DNA from: Myxococcales bacterium
Lineage (GTDB): Bacteria > Myxococcota_A > UBA9042
Assembly: GCA_947491025.1 (NCBI GenBank)
Contig: CANLIC010000011.1
Location: forward strand, 1 to 64,000
Length of the DNA: 64,000 nt
Direction: 5' to 3'
This document shows positions 1 to 8,725 of the stretch, piece by piece. Each line of letters begins with the position of its first letter. The first letter of the stretch is position 1. The notes below the pieces were generated by a model, which was given only the letters and a program-made list of their open reading frames with translations, made no database searches and was not told the origin of the DNA. Both the position numbers and the translations under genes were made by a program.

Positions 1-1
1 C

Positions 2-67
2 AACGTCGAACGCCGGCGGGCCAAGCTCTATCACCGCTTCCTCGGGCCAGGGGTCACAAGGATGTAG
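2..67 (+). CDS. C-terminal end of a protein cut by the left edge
   Basis: Reading frame 2 is open from the left edge to a TAG at 65-67 and encodes 21 residues ending in FLGPGVTRM. It runs head-on into the LpxD-like gene, leaving a 13-base gap. The Arg/Lys/Tyr-rich composition looks like an ordinary protein C-terminus, possibly a glycosyltransferase given the neighbouring glycan genes. This is inference only; the fragment is too short to identify. Confidence 0.3.
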   Translation, partial: NVERRRAKLYHRFLGPGVTRM

Positions 68-80
68 GCGAAGGTCATGG

Positions 81-1121
81 TTAGCGCCCCGCGAGGGCGT
101 CGACGACCCGCAGCCCGTCGCCTGCGACGACCATGCGTGTGCCGCACTTGTCGCAGCGCGCTGCGCCGTCGACGACGTCGACCTTGTTGCGGCAGCGGCA
201 GGCAAAGGCCCTGACTTTGGCTGGCGCCCCGAACGCCAGCGCGTGCGCTGGGAGGTCGCGCGTGACCACGGAACCGCTGCCGATGTAGGCGCAGTCGCCG
301 ACCACGATTTCGTGGTTGCTGACCGAGGCTGGGCCCCACCACACGCCGCGTCCGACGCGCACACTGCCGGCGACCAGCGAGCAGGCGACGATGGCCGACT
401 CCTCTCCGATGTCCACGTTGTGGGCGATGTGGCAGAGGTTGTCGATGCGAGCGCCAGCCCGCACACGGGTGAAGGTACCGAATAGGCCGCGATCGATGCA
501 CACCGCGCTGCCGACGCTGCAGCCGTCTTCGACGATGACCCCTCCGCTGTGCGGAATGAGGATGCGGCGCCCGCCGAGCACCTTGGTCTCGAAGCCTTCG
601 CCGCCGAGCACGGCGTTCGCCATGATGTGGACGTCGGCGCCGATCACCGTGTTGGGGTACAGCACGACGCCGGCGTCCACGCGGCTCCGGGCGCCGATTT
701 GCACGCCCTCCTCCACAACTGCCCGCGGATGCACGCGCGCGCTCGGATCGACCCAGCTGGGCAGGGTCGCAACGCGGCCCTCGGCGACCGTGGCGCAGTG
801 CAGCTGGAAGAAGACCTCGTCGGCCAAGCCATCGCAGATCAGGATCGACTTGCCGGCCGCCAGGGCGCGCTCAGTGTCGGCGGAGAGAAAGCGTCGCTCG
901 ACCAGCAGCGCCTCGTGATCGCTGGCGACGAAGGCGTCGACGTACACGGCCGCGGTGGCATAGGTCAGCACGTCTGCGACCTCGTCCCGCGGGTATTTCA
1001 TACGGACCAGATACCGCAGAGGTCGATCGGGTCCGCGCAATTCGACGCCGAGGCGCTCCGCGACGCTAGCGAGGGTGAGGCCCTTGAGCGCAAGCGGCGC
1101 GGGGTAGTCTTTCGTGCTCAT
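81..1121 (-). CDS. LpxD-like hexapeptide-repeat N-acyltransferase with C-terminal zinc ribbon
   Basis: The 346-residue protein has an LpxD-type N-terminal region of about 110 residues. Hexapeptide repeats of a left-handed beta-helix follow (about residues 120-300). These include the segment around NLCHIAHNVDIG, which in LpxD holds the catalytic histidine. LpxD transfers a 3-hydroxyacyl chain from acyl-ACP to the amine of a UDP-sugar. The last ~40 residues are not LpxD-like: CRC and CDKC pairs form a probable zinc ribbon. It is the last gene of the nucleotide-sugar operon, and its ATG overlaps the preceding stop (ATGA) with an AGGAGC ribosome site. It may be a dedicated acyltransferase for the amino sugar made by this operon rather than the lipid A enzyme. 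Confidence 0.8.
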   Translation of the reverse strand: MSTKDYPAPLALKGLTLASVAERLGVELRGPDRPLRYLVRMKYPRDEVADVLTYATAAVYVDAFVASDHEALLVERRFLSADTERALAAGKSILICDGLADEVFFQLHCATVAEGRVATLPSWVDPSARVHPRAVVEEGVQIGARSRVDAGVVLYPNTVIGADVHIMANAVLGGEGFETKVLGGRRILIPHSGGVIVEDGCSVGSAVCIDRGLFGTFTRVRAGARIDNLCHIAHNVDIGEESAIVACSLVAGSVRVGRGVWWGPASVSNHEIVVGDCAYIGSGSVVTRDLPAHALAFGAPAKVRAFACRCRNKVDVVDGAARCDKCGTRMVVAGDGLRVVDALAGR

Positions 1122-2170
1122 GCGTGCTGCTCCTGGCCTATCGCCACCCCGCGGACCGGCTGCACCAACGCCGCCAAGTCCGCCGCCACCGCTTCACCCA
1201 GCGCCAACCGTCGGCCGTGCAAAGCCGCCGCCAGTCCGCCGACTTGCAGCCGCACGGTCGCTTCGTGGCCGGCCGCGTTCATCGGCACGCCCTGATGTCC
1301 GGGCGCAGGCGGCGTCGCCGGGGCGAAGGTGACCTCGGGCGCAGCGGTGCGTTCGACATCGCCCCAGAGCTGGATGCAGCCATGGCAGCCGGTGGCTGCG
1401 ACCCGGCGGGCCAGCTCGGCAGGGTCGATGGGCGCAAGGCCGTGGGCGGCGGCGACGCGCGGCGGCGTGGTGGCGACGACGCAGAGGTCGAAGGGCGGGT
1501 CGGCGCTGACGACGGGGCCCTCGAGCGGCAGCGCAGCGGCCTCGGCGCCGGCCGCGCGCAGGGCACGCAACACCGGGTCGCGAAAGGCGTTGTCGGAGAA
1601 GACGGCGACGCGGCCGTGGGCGACGCTCCAGCGCTGGCGCATGGCCTCGCTGACGGCGAGCGCGCCGACGAGCTCGAACGACGCGCAGGCCGGGTGGTGC
1701 TCGTCGACGCCGAAGATGGGCACGCCGCGGGCGAAAGCGGCGCCGACGTCGATGTCGCCGTCGCGCAGCTCCCAGGCCTCGAACATCAGCGCGATCGCGG
1801 CGCCGGCGGGCAGCGCGGCGATGAGGTCGCCGTCGAGCGGCCGCAGGTTGCCGGAGTTGGTCACGAGGTCGACGCTGGACCAGGGGATGTCGGCGCGGTC
1901 GACCACGACGTGCAGCCGCGCGCCGTCGCCGCCGAGGGCGCTGATCAGCGCACGCACGTCGGTCTCGGCCTCGGCGACTTTGGCGTAGCGGTTGTCGCGC
2001 CCAAAGGCGTAGACGGCGTCGGCGCCGGCCGCGACCGCCGCCGCGGCGGTGCTGGCGTAGGCACCGTTGGCGCACTCGGTGGCGACACACAGGCCGCGCA
2101 AGTCGAGACCGCAGCTCGCGATCTGGCGGGAGATGCTGCGGGCGAGGGCGGCGGCGAGGCGGGGCTGCAT
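1118..2170 (-). CDS. conserved hypothetical protein, Rossmann-like, nucleotide-sugar operon
   Basis: This 350-residue soluble protein was not recognised. It has alternating hydrophobic strands and helices with Gly/Ala-rich turns, as in Rossmann-type folds. Visible landmarks are a TNSGNLRPL stretch, a GVDEHHPAC stretch near the middle and a CHGC pair in the C-terminal half. No signal peptide or membrane segment is seen. It starts five bases after the upstream aminotransferase stop and overlaps the LpxD-like gene by four bases, so it is almost certainly co-translated with them. A role in amino-sugar synthesis or modification is inferred from position only. Confidence 0.7.
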   Translation of the reverse strand: MQPRLAAALARSISRQIASCGLDLRGLCVATECANGAYASTAAAAVAAGADAVYAFGRDNRYAKVAEAETDVRALISALGGDGARLHVVVDRADIPWSSVDLVTNSGNLRPLDGDLIAALPAGAAIALMFEAWELRDGDIDVGAAFARGVPIFGVDEHHPACASFELVGALAVSEAMRQRWSVAHGRVAVFSDNAFRDPVLRALRAAGAEAAALPLEGPVVSADPPFDLCVVATTPPRVAAAHGLAPIDPAELARRVAATGCHGCIQLWGDVERTAAPEVTFAPATPPAPGHQGVPMNAAGHEATVRLQVGGLAAALHGRRLALGEAVAADLAALVQPVRGVAIGQEQHA

Positions 2171-2175
2171 CGCGG

Positions 2176-3294
2176 CTAGCCGGCCAGCAACGCCGCGACG
2201 ACGGTGTCCTGCTCGGCGGCGGTCATCGTGTGGTAGAGCGGCAGCACCAGCGACTCGTGCGTCCAGCGCTCGGTCTCGGGCAAGGGCGCCCGCGGCTGGT
2301 CGGCCCAGGCCTTCTCCAGGTGCGAGGCCATGATGCCGCGCTTCACGCCGACGCCGGCGTCGCTCATCGACTGCAGCAGCGCGTCACGCCGGGCTCGGCC
2401 GCCGTCGAGCAGCTTGATGCAATAGCTCTGGAAGTTGGTCTCGCCATAAGCAGGATCGCGCGGCAGCAGGAGGTCAGCGCGGGCGGCCAGCAGCTCGGAG
2501 TAGCGGGCGGCCAGCGCACGGCGCGTCGTGATCATCGCGTCGAGCTTGGCGAGCTGGACCAAGCCCACCGCCGCCTGAATGTCGGTCATGCGGTAGTTGT
2601 AGCCGACCTCGTCATAGGTCTCGAACAAGAACGTGCGGCTGGCATGGCGGGCCACGTCCGACAGGCTCATCGCGTGCTGGCGCAGCGTGCGGAGGCGGGC
2701 GGCGATCGCGGGGTCCTGGCAGGCGATCATGCCGCCTTCGCCGGTGGTCACCACTTTGCGCGGGTGAAAGCTGAAGACGACGAGGCCGCTGTGCGGTCCG
2801 ATGCGCTGGCCGAGGTAGCGCGACCCGATGGCGCAGGCGGCGTCCTCGATCAAGGAAGCGCCGCGCTCGGCGCACAACGCCGTGATCGGGGCGAGGTCGA
2901 GCGGCATGCCGACCTGGTGGACAGCGATGACAGCGCGCGTTTTCGGCGTCCACACCGCGGCGAGGCTCTCGGCCGTGACGTTCTGGGTGACAGGGTCGAC
3001 ATCGGCGAACACGACGTTGGCGCCGACGTAAGGGACGCAGTTGGCCGTGGCAATGAACGAGAGCGACGGCACGATGACGTCGTCGCCAGGGCCCACGCCG
3101 GCGCCGATCAGCGCCAGATGCAGGCCCGTTGTGCAGTTGCTCACGGCGATGGCGTGGGCCACGCCGGTGGCCTTGCAAAAGGCGGCCTCGAATTCCGCGA
3201 CCTTTGGGCCTTGCGCGATCCACCCGCTGCGGACGGCGTGGGCGGCGGCCTGAGCCTCCTCTTCGCCGAGCCAGGGCTTGATGATCGGGATCAT
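2176..3294 (-). CDS. DegT/DnrJ/EryC1/StrS-family PLP sugar aminotransferase
   Basis: This 372-residue fold-type I aminotransferase probably converts a nucleotide keto-sugar to an amino sugar using glutamate. The Schiff-base lysine is about K180 in FSFHPRK followed by TTGEGG, the family signature. The N-terminal MIPIIKPWLGEEE block and the VIVPSLSFIATAN segment are typical. The ATG at 3294 was chosen over upstream starts because it overlaps the epimerase stop as ATGA and begins at the conserved N-terminus. It is one of two DegT enzymes in this operon, which suggests either two amino groups or two different sugars. Confidence 0.93.
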   Translation of the reverse strand: MIPIIKPWLGEEEAQAAAHAVRSGWIAQGPKVAEFEAAFCKATGVAHAIAVSNCTTGLHLALIGAGVGPGDDVIVPSLSFIATANCVPYVGANVVFADVDPVTQNVTAESLAAVWTPKTRAVIAVHQVGMPLDLAPITALCAERGASLIEDAACAIGSRYLGQRIGPHSGLVVFSFHPRKVVTTGEGGMIACQDPAIAARLRTLRQHAMSLSDVARHASRTFLFETYDEVGYNYRMTDIQAAVGLVQLAKLDAMITTRRALAARYSELLAARADLLLPRDPAYGETNFQSYCIKLLDGGRARRDALLQSMSDAGVGVKRGIMASHLEKAWADQPRAPLPETERWTHESLVLPLYHTMTAAEQDTVVAALLAG

Positions 3295-4313
3295 GGCTGG
3301 CCTCCGGCGGCGCGGGCGATCTCGGCGTTGCGCCACGTGACAAAGCGGCGCAGCCCGTCCTCGAGCTCGACCTGGGCGCGGAAGCCGAGGTCGGTCTGGG
3401 CGTTACGAATGTCGGCGAGGCGGCGCACCACCTCGACACCGCGGCGCTCGGCTGGCATCGGCACGAAAGCGGGGCCGACCTCGTGCGAGCCGTGGGCGCG
3501 GCAGAGCGCCTCGCAGAGCTGCTTCAGGCTGGTCTCTTCGCCACGAGCGACGTTGTAGAAGGCGTCAGACACCGGGGCGCGGGCGGCGAGCACGTTGGCG
3601 GTGGCGATGTCGTCGATGTAGACGAAGTCCATCGTCTGGCTGCCGTCGCCGAAGATGACCGGCTGCTCGCCCTTGTCGAGCTTGTCGAGCCAACGCACCA
3701 GCACCTCGGTGTACACGCCGTGGACGTCCATGCGCGGACCGTAGACGTTGAAGTAACGCAGCGCGACGAAAGGCAGGTCGTACATCTCGGCGTAGGCCCG
3801 CATCATCGACTCGTTGGCGATCTTGCAGGCGCCGTAGAGCGTGCGGTTGTTGTAGCGGTGGTGCAGCTCGTCGGTCGGGAACACGTCCGCCGGGCCGTAG
3901 ACCGAGGCGGTCGACGCCGCGACCAGCTTCTTGACGCCGTGCTCGCGAACGGCCTCCAGCACGTTGAAGGTGCCCTCTGCGAGCACCTCGAAGGCCAACC
4001 GCGGCTCCTTGGCGCATTGGGTGATGCGGATGGCCGCCTGGTGAAAGACGAGGTCGCAGCCGGCGGTCGCGGCCGAGAGCGCCGCCTGATCGCGCAGGTC
4101 GCCGCGCAGGATCTTGACCTTGTCGCCGCCGCTGGCGAGAGCGCCGCGCAGGTTCTCCAGCGTACCACGGCTGAAGTCATCGAAAATACGCACCTCGGCG
4201 ATGCCGGCGGCCAATAGCTGATCGCAGACGTGCGAGCCGATGAGGCCGGCGCCGCCGGTAATCAGCGCGGTCTGGCCGGCGATCGGCTGCGCATACTTGC
4301 TGTCGTGTCGCAT
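3291..4313 (-). CDS. NAD-dependent nucleotide-sugar epimerase/dehydratase (SDR)
   Basis: This 340-residue extended short-chain dehydrogenase has the NAD-binding GGAGLIG at about residues 20-26 and the catalytic Y160-x3-K164 pair (YGACK), with an upstream STAS strand. Family members epimerise, dehydrate or decarboxylate nucleotide sugars in the cytoplasm. The sequence resembles UDP-glucose 4-epimerase-type enzymes, but the substrate cannot be read from sequence. It has a good AGGAG site before its ATG and overlaps the next gene by four bases. The flanking aminotransferases imply that it prepares or interconverts their substrate. Confidence 0.9.
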   Translation of the reverse strand: MRHDSKYAQPIAGQTALITGGAGLIGSHVCDQLLAAGIAEVRIFDDFSRGTLENLRGALASGGDKVKILRGDLRDQAALSAATAGCDLVFHQAAIRITQCAKEPRLAFEVLAEGTFNVLEAVREHGVKKLVAASTASVYGPADVFPTDELHHRYNNRTLYGACKIANESMMRAYAEMYDLPFVALRYFNVYGPRMDVHGVYTEVLVRWLDKLDKGEQPVIFGDGSQTMDFVYIDDIATANVLAARAPVSDAFYNVARGEETSLKQLCEALCRAHGSHEVGPAFVPMPAERRGVEVVRRLADIRNAQTDLGFRAQVELEDGLRRFVTWRNAEIARAAGGQP

Positions 4314-4375
4314 GAAGAAGCTCCTGGGCGCATCGCCGCGGCGCGCGCCCCAGATGGGCGAAGGGAACGCTGGGC

Positions 4376-5482
4376 TCAGCCGGCGACGACGCGGCGCAAG
4401 GTCGTGCAGACGTGCTCGATCTGGGCGTCGGTCAGCTCCGCAAACATCGGCAAGCTGAGGCAGTGCGCGGCGTTGTCCTCAGAGACCGGGAACTCTCCCG
4501 CCTTGTGGCCGAGGTACGCCATCGCCGGCTGCAGGTGCAGCGCCACCGGGTAGTGGTAGCCGGTGCCGATGCCGGCCTCGCCTAGGGCCTTGGCCACCGC
4601 CTCGCGGTCCTCGACGTGGACGACGTAGAGGTGCCACACCGGGTCGGCGAAGGCGGGGACTTCCGGCAAGCGCAGGCCGGGCACGCCCTGCAGACGCGCC
4701 TGGTAGCTCGCGGCGTGGCGGCGGCGAGCCTCGGTCCAGGCTGGCAGATGGCGCAGTTTGACGCGCAGGGCGGCGGCAAGCACGGACGACAAGCGGGCGT
4801 TGGTGCCCATGATCTCGTGGTGGTACTTGACCTCGGAGCCGTGGTCGCGGAACAGCTTCATCTTCCGCGCCAGCGCCGCGTCCATGGTCGTCACCGCGCC
4901 GCCCTCGCCGGTGGCACCGAGGTTCTTGCCCGGGTAGAACGAGAAGCCCGTGACATGTCCGAGCGAGCCCGTCTTGCGGCCCTTGTAGGTGGCGAGGTGG
5001 CCCTGGGCGCTGTCCTCCATCCACCAGAGGTTGTGGCGCGCGGCGACCGCAGCGATGGCGTCGGCGTCGAAGGGCTGGCCGTAGAGGTGAACGCCGATGA
5101 TGCCGACCGTGCGGTCGTTGACGGCGGCGGCGGCGGCGGCGGGATCGATGTTCCAAGTGCCGGGCAGGCAGTCGACCAGGCGCGGCCGGGCGCCGACCAG
5201 CCACACGGCCTCGGCGGTGGCAAAGAAGGTATTGGCCGGCAGGATCACCTCGTCGCCGTGGCGAATGCCGAGGCCCTGCAGCGCGACCACGAGGGCCTCG
5301 GTGCCGTTGCTCACCGCCAGAGCGTGCTTGGCGTCGCAAGCGGCGGCGAACTCCGCCTCCAGCCCTGCCACGTGCGGACCACCGACGAAGCCCGCGGTGT
5401 CGAGGATCTCGGCCCAGAGCCCCAAGATCTCATCCTTGAGTGGGGCGTGTTGGGCGCGCAGGTCGAGGAATGGGACGTTCAT
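4376..5482 (-). CDS. DegT-family PLP sugar aminotransferase (WlbC/FdtB-like)
   Basis: This 368-residue enzyme begins MNVPFLDL, with the PLP lysine about K186 in GFSFYPGKNLGA and TGEGG following. Relatives such as WlbC, WbpE and FdtB aminate 3-keto nucleotide sugars. It lies directly downstream of a formyltransferase and close to a Gfo/Idh dehydrogenase, a grouping that matches 3-amino-sugar pathways in which the dehydrogenase makes the 3-keto substrate. An ATG four codons upstream (5494) exists, but the GGAG site is spaced correctly only for 5482. This is the second DegT of the operon. Confidence 0.92.
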   Translation of the reverse strand: MNVPFLDLRAQHAPLKDEILGLWAEILDTAGFVGGPHVAGLEAEFAAACDAKHALAVSNGTEALVVALQGLGIRHGDEVILPANTFFATAEAVWLVGARPRLVDCLPGTWNIDPAAAAAAVNDRTVGIIGVHLYGQPFDADAIAAVAARHNLWWMEDSAQGHLATYKGRKTGSLGHVTGFSFYPGKNLGATGEGGAVTTMDAALARKMKLFRDHGSEVKYHHEIMGTNARLSSVLAAALRVKLRHLPAWTEARRRHAASYQARLQGVPGLRLPEVPAFADPVWHLYVVHVEDREAVAKALGEAGIGTGYHYPVALHLQPAMAYLGHKAGEFPVSEDNAAHCLSLPMFAELTDAQIEHVCTTLRRVVAG

Positions 5483-5500
5483 CGCAGGCTCCATGCTCCG

Positions 5501-6163
5501 CTAGCCCAGCTTGGCCAGCGACTCGGCGCGGGTGAAGTAGCGGCGCTCACCGAGCTTGTCGTTGTCGCGGCTATGGTAAAAGGTAGCAGCCTCGTGGTCT
5601 TGGGACCGGGAAGCGATCTGGTCGAGCAGCGGCATCGTCTGCTCGAAGAGCGTCAAGCCGTAGGCTGTGGCACGCTGGAGCACCGTCCGAACCTCGTCGA
5701 ATTCCGGGTAGATCGAGTAGATAGACTGGGCGACGATCGGCCCATCGTCGACGCCGGCCGTGATCTCGTGGATGGTCACGCCGTGGTGGTTCTCGCCGTT
5801 CTTGAGCGCCCAATTGATCGGCGACACGCCGCGGTAGCGCGGCAGCGGGCCGTTGTGCAGGTTCAGGATGCGCTTGCAGCTGTCGATGAAGCCCTGGCGG
5901 ATGATCTTGTCGTAGAACACCGAGAACGCGAGGTCCCAGCCACCTTCGGGCGGCGCCGGCAGGTCGCGGTAGTGGCCGGACTCGACGATGGCCACGCCGT
6001 GGGCCCGCGCCCAGGCCGAGAGCGAACCGGTCCAGCCCGGCTCTGGGATCACCGGCACCACGAAAGCGAGCTCGTAGTCAGGGGCGTCGTGAAACCACTG
6101 GGCGACGGCGATGGCCAGATCGCCCTTGCCGAGGAGGACCACCTTGTTGCGCGCTTTCGGCAT
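5501..6163 (-). CDS. sugar N-formyltransferase (Fmt fold)
   Basis: This 220-residue protein has the formyltransferase core: NLHNGPLPRYRG with catalytic N101 and H103, and the GVDDG loop with D139. That is the Asn-His-Asp triad of N10-formyl-tetrahydrofolate-dependent enzymes. It lacks the C-terminal RNA-binding domain of methionyl-tRNA formyltransferase, so a small-molecule target is likely. Within an operon of sugar aminotransferases, the probable reaction is formylation of a newly made amino group on a nucleotide-linked sugar, as in VioF or FdtF-type pathways. It is followed after seven bases by the DegT stop region. Confidence 0.88.
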   Translation of the reverse strand: MPKARNKVVLLGKGDLAIAVAQWFHDAPDYELAFVVPVIPEPGWTGSLSAWARAHGVAIVESGHYRDLPAPPEGGWDLAFSVFYDKIIRQGFIDSCKRILNLHNGPLPRYRGVSPINWALKNGENHHGVTIHEITAGVDDGPIVAQSIYSIYPEFDEVRTVLQRATAYGLTLFEQTMPLLDQIASRSQDHEAATFYHSRDNDKLGERRYFTRAESLAKLG

Positions 6164-6230
6164 CGCTTTGACCTCAAGGGGCGACGGGGCGCCCGGGACA
6201 AGGATAGCGGCGAAGTGCCGCGCAGTTTGG

Positions 6231-7253
6231 CTAGCCGAGCTCGACGCGGCGGCCGCCGTCGCGCAGCGAGATGCTCGCGGCCTCCAAGACCCGCACCACC
6301 AGCAAGCCGGCCTCGCCGGGCGTCAGCGGCGCGCGGCGCTCGCGAACGGCGGCGGCGAATTCCGTCGCCACCAGCAGCAGCGCCTCGGTCGCCGGCACCA
6401 CCGGGATGTGAGCGGCGCCGTTGCGGTAGCGCACCAGCAGCTCGCTGCGCTGCGCCTCGTCGATATCGACGCCCTTGTCGTAGATCTTGATCTTCTCAGA
6501 CGGCGAATTGTCGTCCCAGACCAGCATCTTCTTGGTGCCGCCGACCAGGGTGGTGCGCACCTTCACCGGCGAGAGCCAGTTGGCGTGCACGTGGCCGATG
6601 ATCGGGCGCTCGTAGTGGACGGTCAGGTAGGCGACGGACTCAAAGCCGGTCTGCATCGCGTCGACGCCGGTCGCCGACACCGCCACCGGCTTGATATCGT
6701 CCGGCAGGATGAAGTCGAGGATCGAAAGGTCGTGCGGCGCGAGGTCCCACAGGACGTTGACGTCGCTCTGGAAGAGCCCGAGGTTCACCCGCACCGAATC
6801 GAAATACAGGACCTCGCCCAGCTCGCCGGCGTGGACCAGGTCGCGGATCATTCGCACGGCGCCAGTGTAGCAGAACGTGTGGTCGCACATCAGGCGCAGG
6901 TCGCGGGCGGCCGCCAACTCCACCAGATCGCGTGCCTCGGCGCTCGTCATCGCCAGCGGCTTCTCGACCAGCACGTGCTTGCCGGCCAGCAGCGCCCGCT
7001 TGGCCAGCGGGTGGTGGGTGCGCACCGGCGTGGCGATGGCGACGGCGTCGATCTCGGGGTTGGCCAGCAGCGCGTCGTAGTCGGTCTCAACCCCGACCCC
7101 CGGGAAGCGGGCGGCGAGCTTCTCTGCGCGGGCCTGGTCGAGGTCGCAGATGAGGGGGACGGTGGTGCTCGGGCAGGCGAGGAAGTTGCGGACGAGGTTC
7201 GGGCCCCAGTAACCCGCGCCGACGACCGCCACCCGTAGCTTGCCTTGATCCAT
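6231..7253 (-). CDS. Gfo/Idh/MocA-family nucleotide-sugar 3-dehydrogenase (GnnA/WlbA-like)
   Basis: This 340-residue oxidoreductase has an N-terminal GAGYWG nucleotide-binding loop, the family EKP motif at about residues 97-99, and the catalytic D170/H174 pair in the WDLAPHD segment. Members such as WlbA/WbpB and GnnA oxidise the 3-hydroxyl of UDP-GlcNAc-type sugars so that a DegT enzyme can aminate the ketone. With the downstream DegT and formyltransferase genes this makes a 3-acylamido or 3-formamido sugar plausible. It appears to be the first glycan gene of the operon, about 105 bases after the LhgO gene. Confidence 0.9.
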   Translation of the reverse strand: MDQGKLRVAVVGAGYWGPNLVRNFLACPSTTVPLICDLDQARAEKLAARFPGVGVETDYDALLANPEIDAVAIATPVRTHHPLAKRALLAGKHVLVEKPLAMTSAEARDLVELAAARDLRLMCDHTFCYTGAVRMIRDLVHAGELGEVLYFDSVRVNLGLFQSDVNVLWDLAPHDLSILDFILPDDIKPVAVSATGVDAMQTGFESVAYLTVHYERPIIGHVHANWLSPVKVRTTLVGGTKKMLVWDDNSPSEKIKIYDKGVDIDEAQRSELLVRYRNGAAHIPVVPATEALLLVATEFAAAVRERRAPLTPGEAGLLVVRVLEAASISLRDGGRRVELG

Positions 7254-7358
7254 CGCGTCGCCCCCTGAACGTACTGAGCCACCGACCCCAGCGCAGCGCC
7301 TTGGTTGCCGGTGCGGGTGTTCCAGATCACGGTCGCCCGGCGGGGCGCGGCTTCTAAC

Positions 7359-8501
7359 CTACGGGTCGGGGGACGTCAAACTCGCGATGGCGCCGTGGAG
7401 AATTGCCCGCGCCCACTCGGCGATCGCCAGCGCCGCGGTCAGGCCTGGGGACTCGATGCCGAAGAGGTCGATCCAACCCGGCGCGCCCTCCGCACCGCGG
7501 TCGCAGAGCGCAAAGTCCTCGAAGCGATCGACGGCCAGCTTCGGGCGGAAGCCTGCGTAATCTGGACGGAGATCTTCGAGGCGCAGCCCAGGCAGGAAGT
7601 GCTGCGCGGCGGCCAGGAAGGCGGGCGCGCGCTGTGGATCGACGCGGTGGTCGAGGGGGCCGTCCTCGGGGGCGAGCCCAGGAAGCTCGACGTCGGGCCC
7701 GAGGCGGGCACGACCTGCGAGATCGAGCGTGAGGTGGGTGCCGAGCCCGACGAGGTTGGGCCGCGGCACCGGGTAGATGAGGGCGTCCGAGGGTGTCGGG
7801 CACGTCAAGGCGAAGTAGCTGCCCTTGACGGCCACCTGGCGTGGGGCGTCGAAGCCGGCGAGACCGGCGATGGCGGGGGCGCCGTGCCCAGCGGCGTTGA
7901 TCACCGCGGCGAAGCGGTGGCGCTCGACGCGCTCGCCGACCCGCAACGCGACCTCGTGGCCGCTGGAGTCGGGCTCCGCGGCGACGACGGTGTGGCCGAC
8001 CAGGATGAGGGCCCCGTCGCGCCGCGCACAAGCGGCAAGCCTATCCATCAAAGCGTGGGCGTCGACAATGCCCGTGCCGCCGCTCCACAGGGCCTCGACG
8101 GCGCGCACCGCTGGCGCACGTGACCGTACCTGCGCCGCCGTCCAGCGCTGCAGCTTCACGCTGGCGCCAGCAGCCTCGGCCCGGGCCTCGATGGTGTCGA
8201 GCGCAGCGCGTTCGGCGTCCTCGCAGGCGACGATCAGCTTGCCGCAGAGGCGATAGGGCACCCGCTGACGCTCGCAAAACGCCAGCAGCAACCGCCGACC
8301 CTCGATGCAGAGCTGCGCCTTGCGGCTCTGCGGCGGGTAGTAGATCCCGGCGTGGATCACCTCGGAGTTGCGACTGCTGGTCTCCTCGCCGAGGCGTCCG
8401 TGCCGCTCCACGAGCACCACCGCCGCGCCAGCCCGCGCCAGCGACGCCGCGCAGGCGAGCCCAACGACGCCGCCGCCGATGATGAGGGTGGGCAGGGACA
8501 C
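7359..8501 (-). CDS. lhgO: FAD-dependent L-2-hydroxyglutarate oxidase/dehydrogenase family (LhgO)
   Basis: This 380-residue flavoprotein has an N-terminal GGGVVG dinucleotide fold (about residues 8-13), an ERH strand end, and the family motif HAGIYYPP, which lies near the flavin in LhgO enzymes. The C-terminal GIESPGLTA segment closes the FAD fold. LhgO oxidises L-2-hydroxyglutarate to 2-oxoglutarate. The frame is open much further upstream, but the GTG at 8501 gives the right length and puts the FAD loop at the N-terminus. It lies upstream of the sugar operon on the same strand and divergent from parA. 2-oxoglutarate production may link it loosely to transamination; that is inference. Confidence 0.88.
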   Translation of the reverse strand: MSLPTLIIGGGVVGLACAASLARAGAAVVLVERHGRLGEETSSRNSEVIHAGIYYPPQSRKAQLCIEGRRLLLAFCERQRVPYRLCGKLIVACEDAERAALDTIEARAEAAGASVKLQRWTAAQVRSRAPAVRAVEALWSGGTGIVDAHALMDRLAACARRDGALILVGHTVVAAEPDSSGHEVALRVGERVERHRFAAVINAAGHGAPAIAGLAGFDAPRQVAVKGSYFALTCPTPSDALIYPVPRPNLVGLGTHLTLDLAGRARLGPDVELPGLAPEDGPLDHRVDPQRAPAFLAAAQHFLPGLRLEDLRPDYAGFRPKLAVDRFEDFALCDRGAEGAPGWIDLFGIESPGLTAALAIAEWARAILHGAIASLTSPDP

Positions 8502-8725
8502 GACACGCCCTCTGGCGCCTTGGCGCCCTCGCCGACGACCGCCCTTGCGGCCGCCACGGACCGCAGCGTGGCGGAGCCGACGCCGCCGCGGCAAGGGGGG
8601 TGGCGGTGGACCCTCGGCGGGGCAGAGGCCGGGACAAAAAGTTGACGGTGGGAAGCCCCGCGCCATCGTCGGGGAGAGCAACGGGCCGCTGCTTCGCCGC
8701 AGACGACCGCCAAGAGGAGGCGCCG

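Noticed and set aside
2230..3558. Long plus-strand open frame opposite the aminotransferase and epimerase genes
   Set aside because: It is antisense to two genes with clear catalytic motifs; its translation is Arg/Gly/Ala/His-rich with no domain. The same holds for 4616-6490, 36996-39263 (minus) and 44215-46374 (minus): shadows of high-GC coding DNA.
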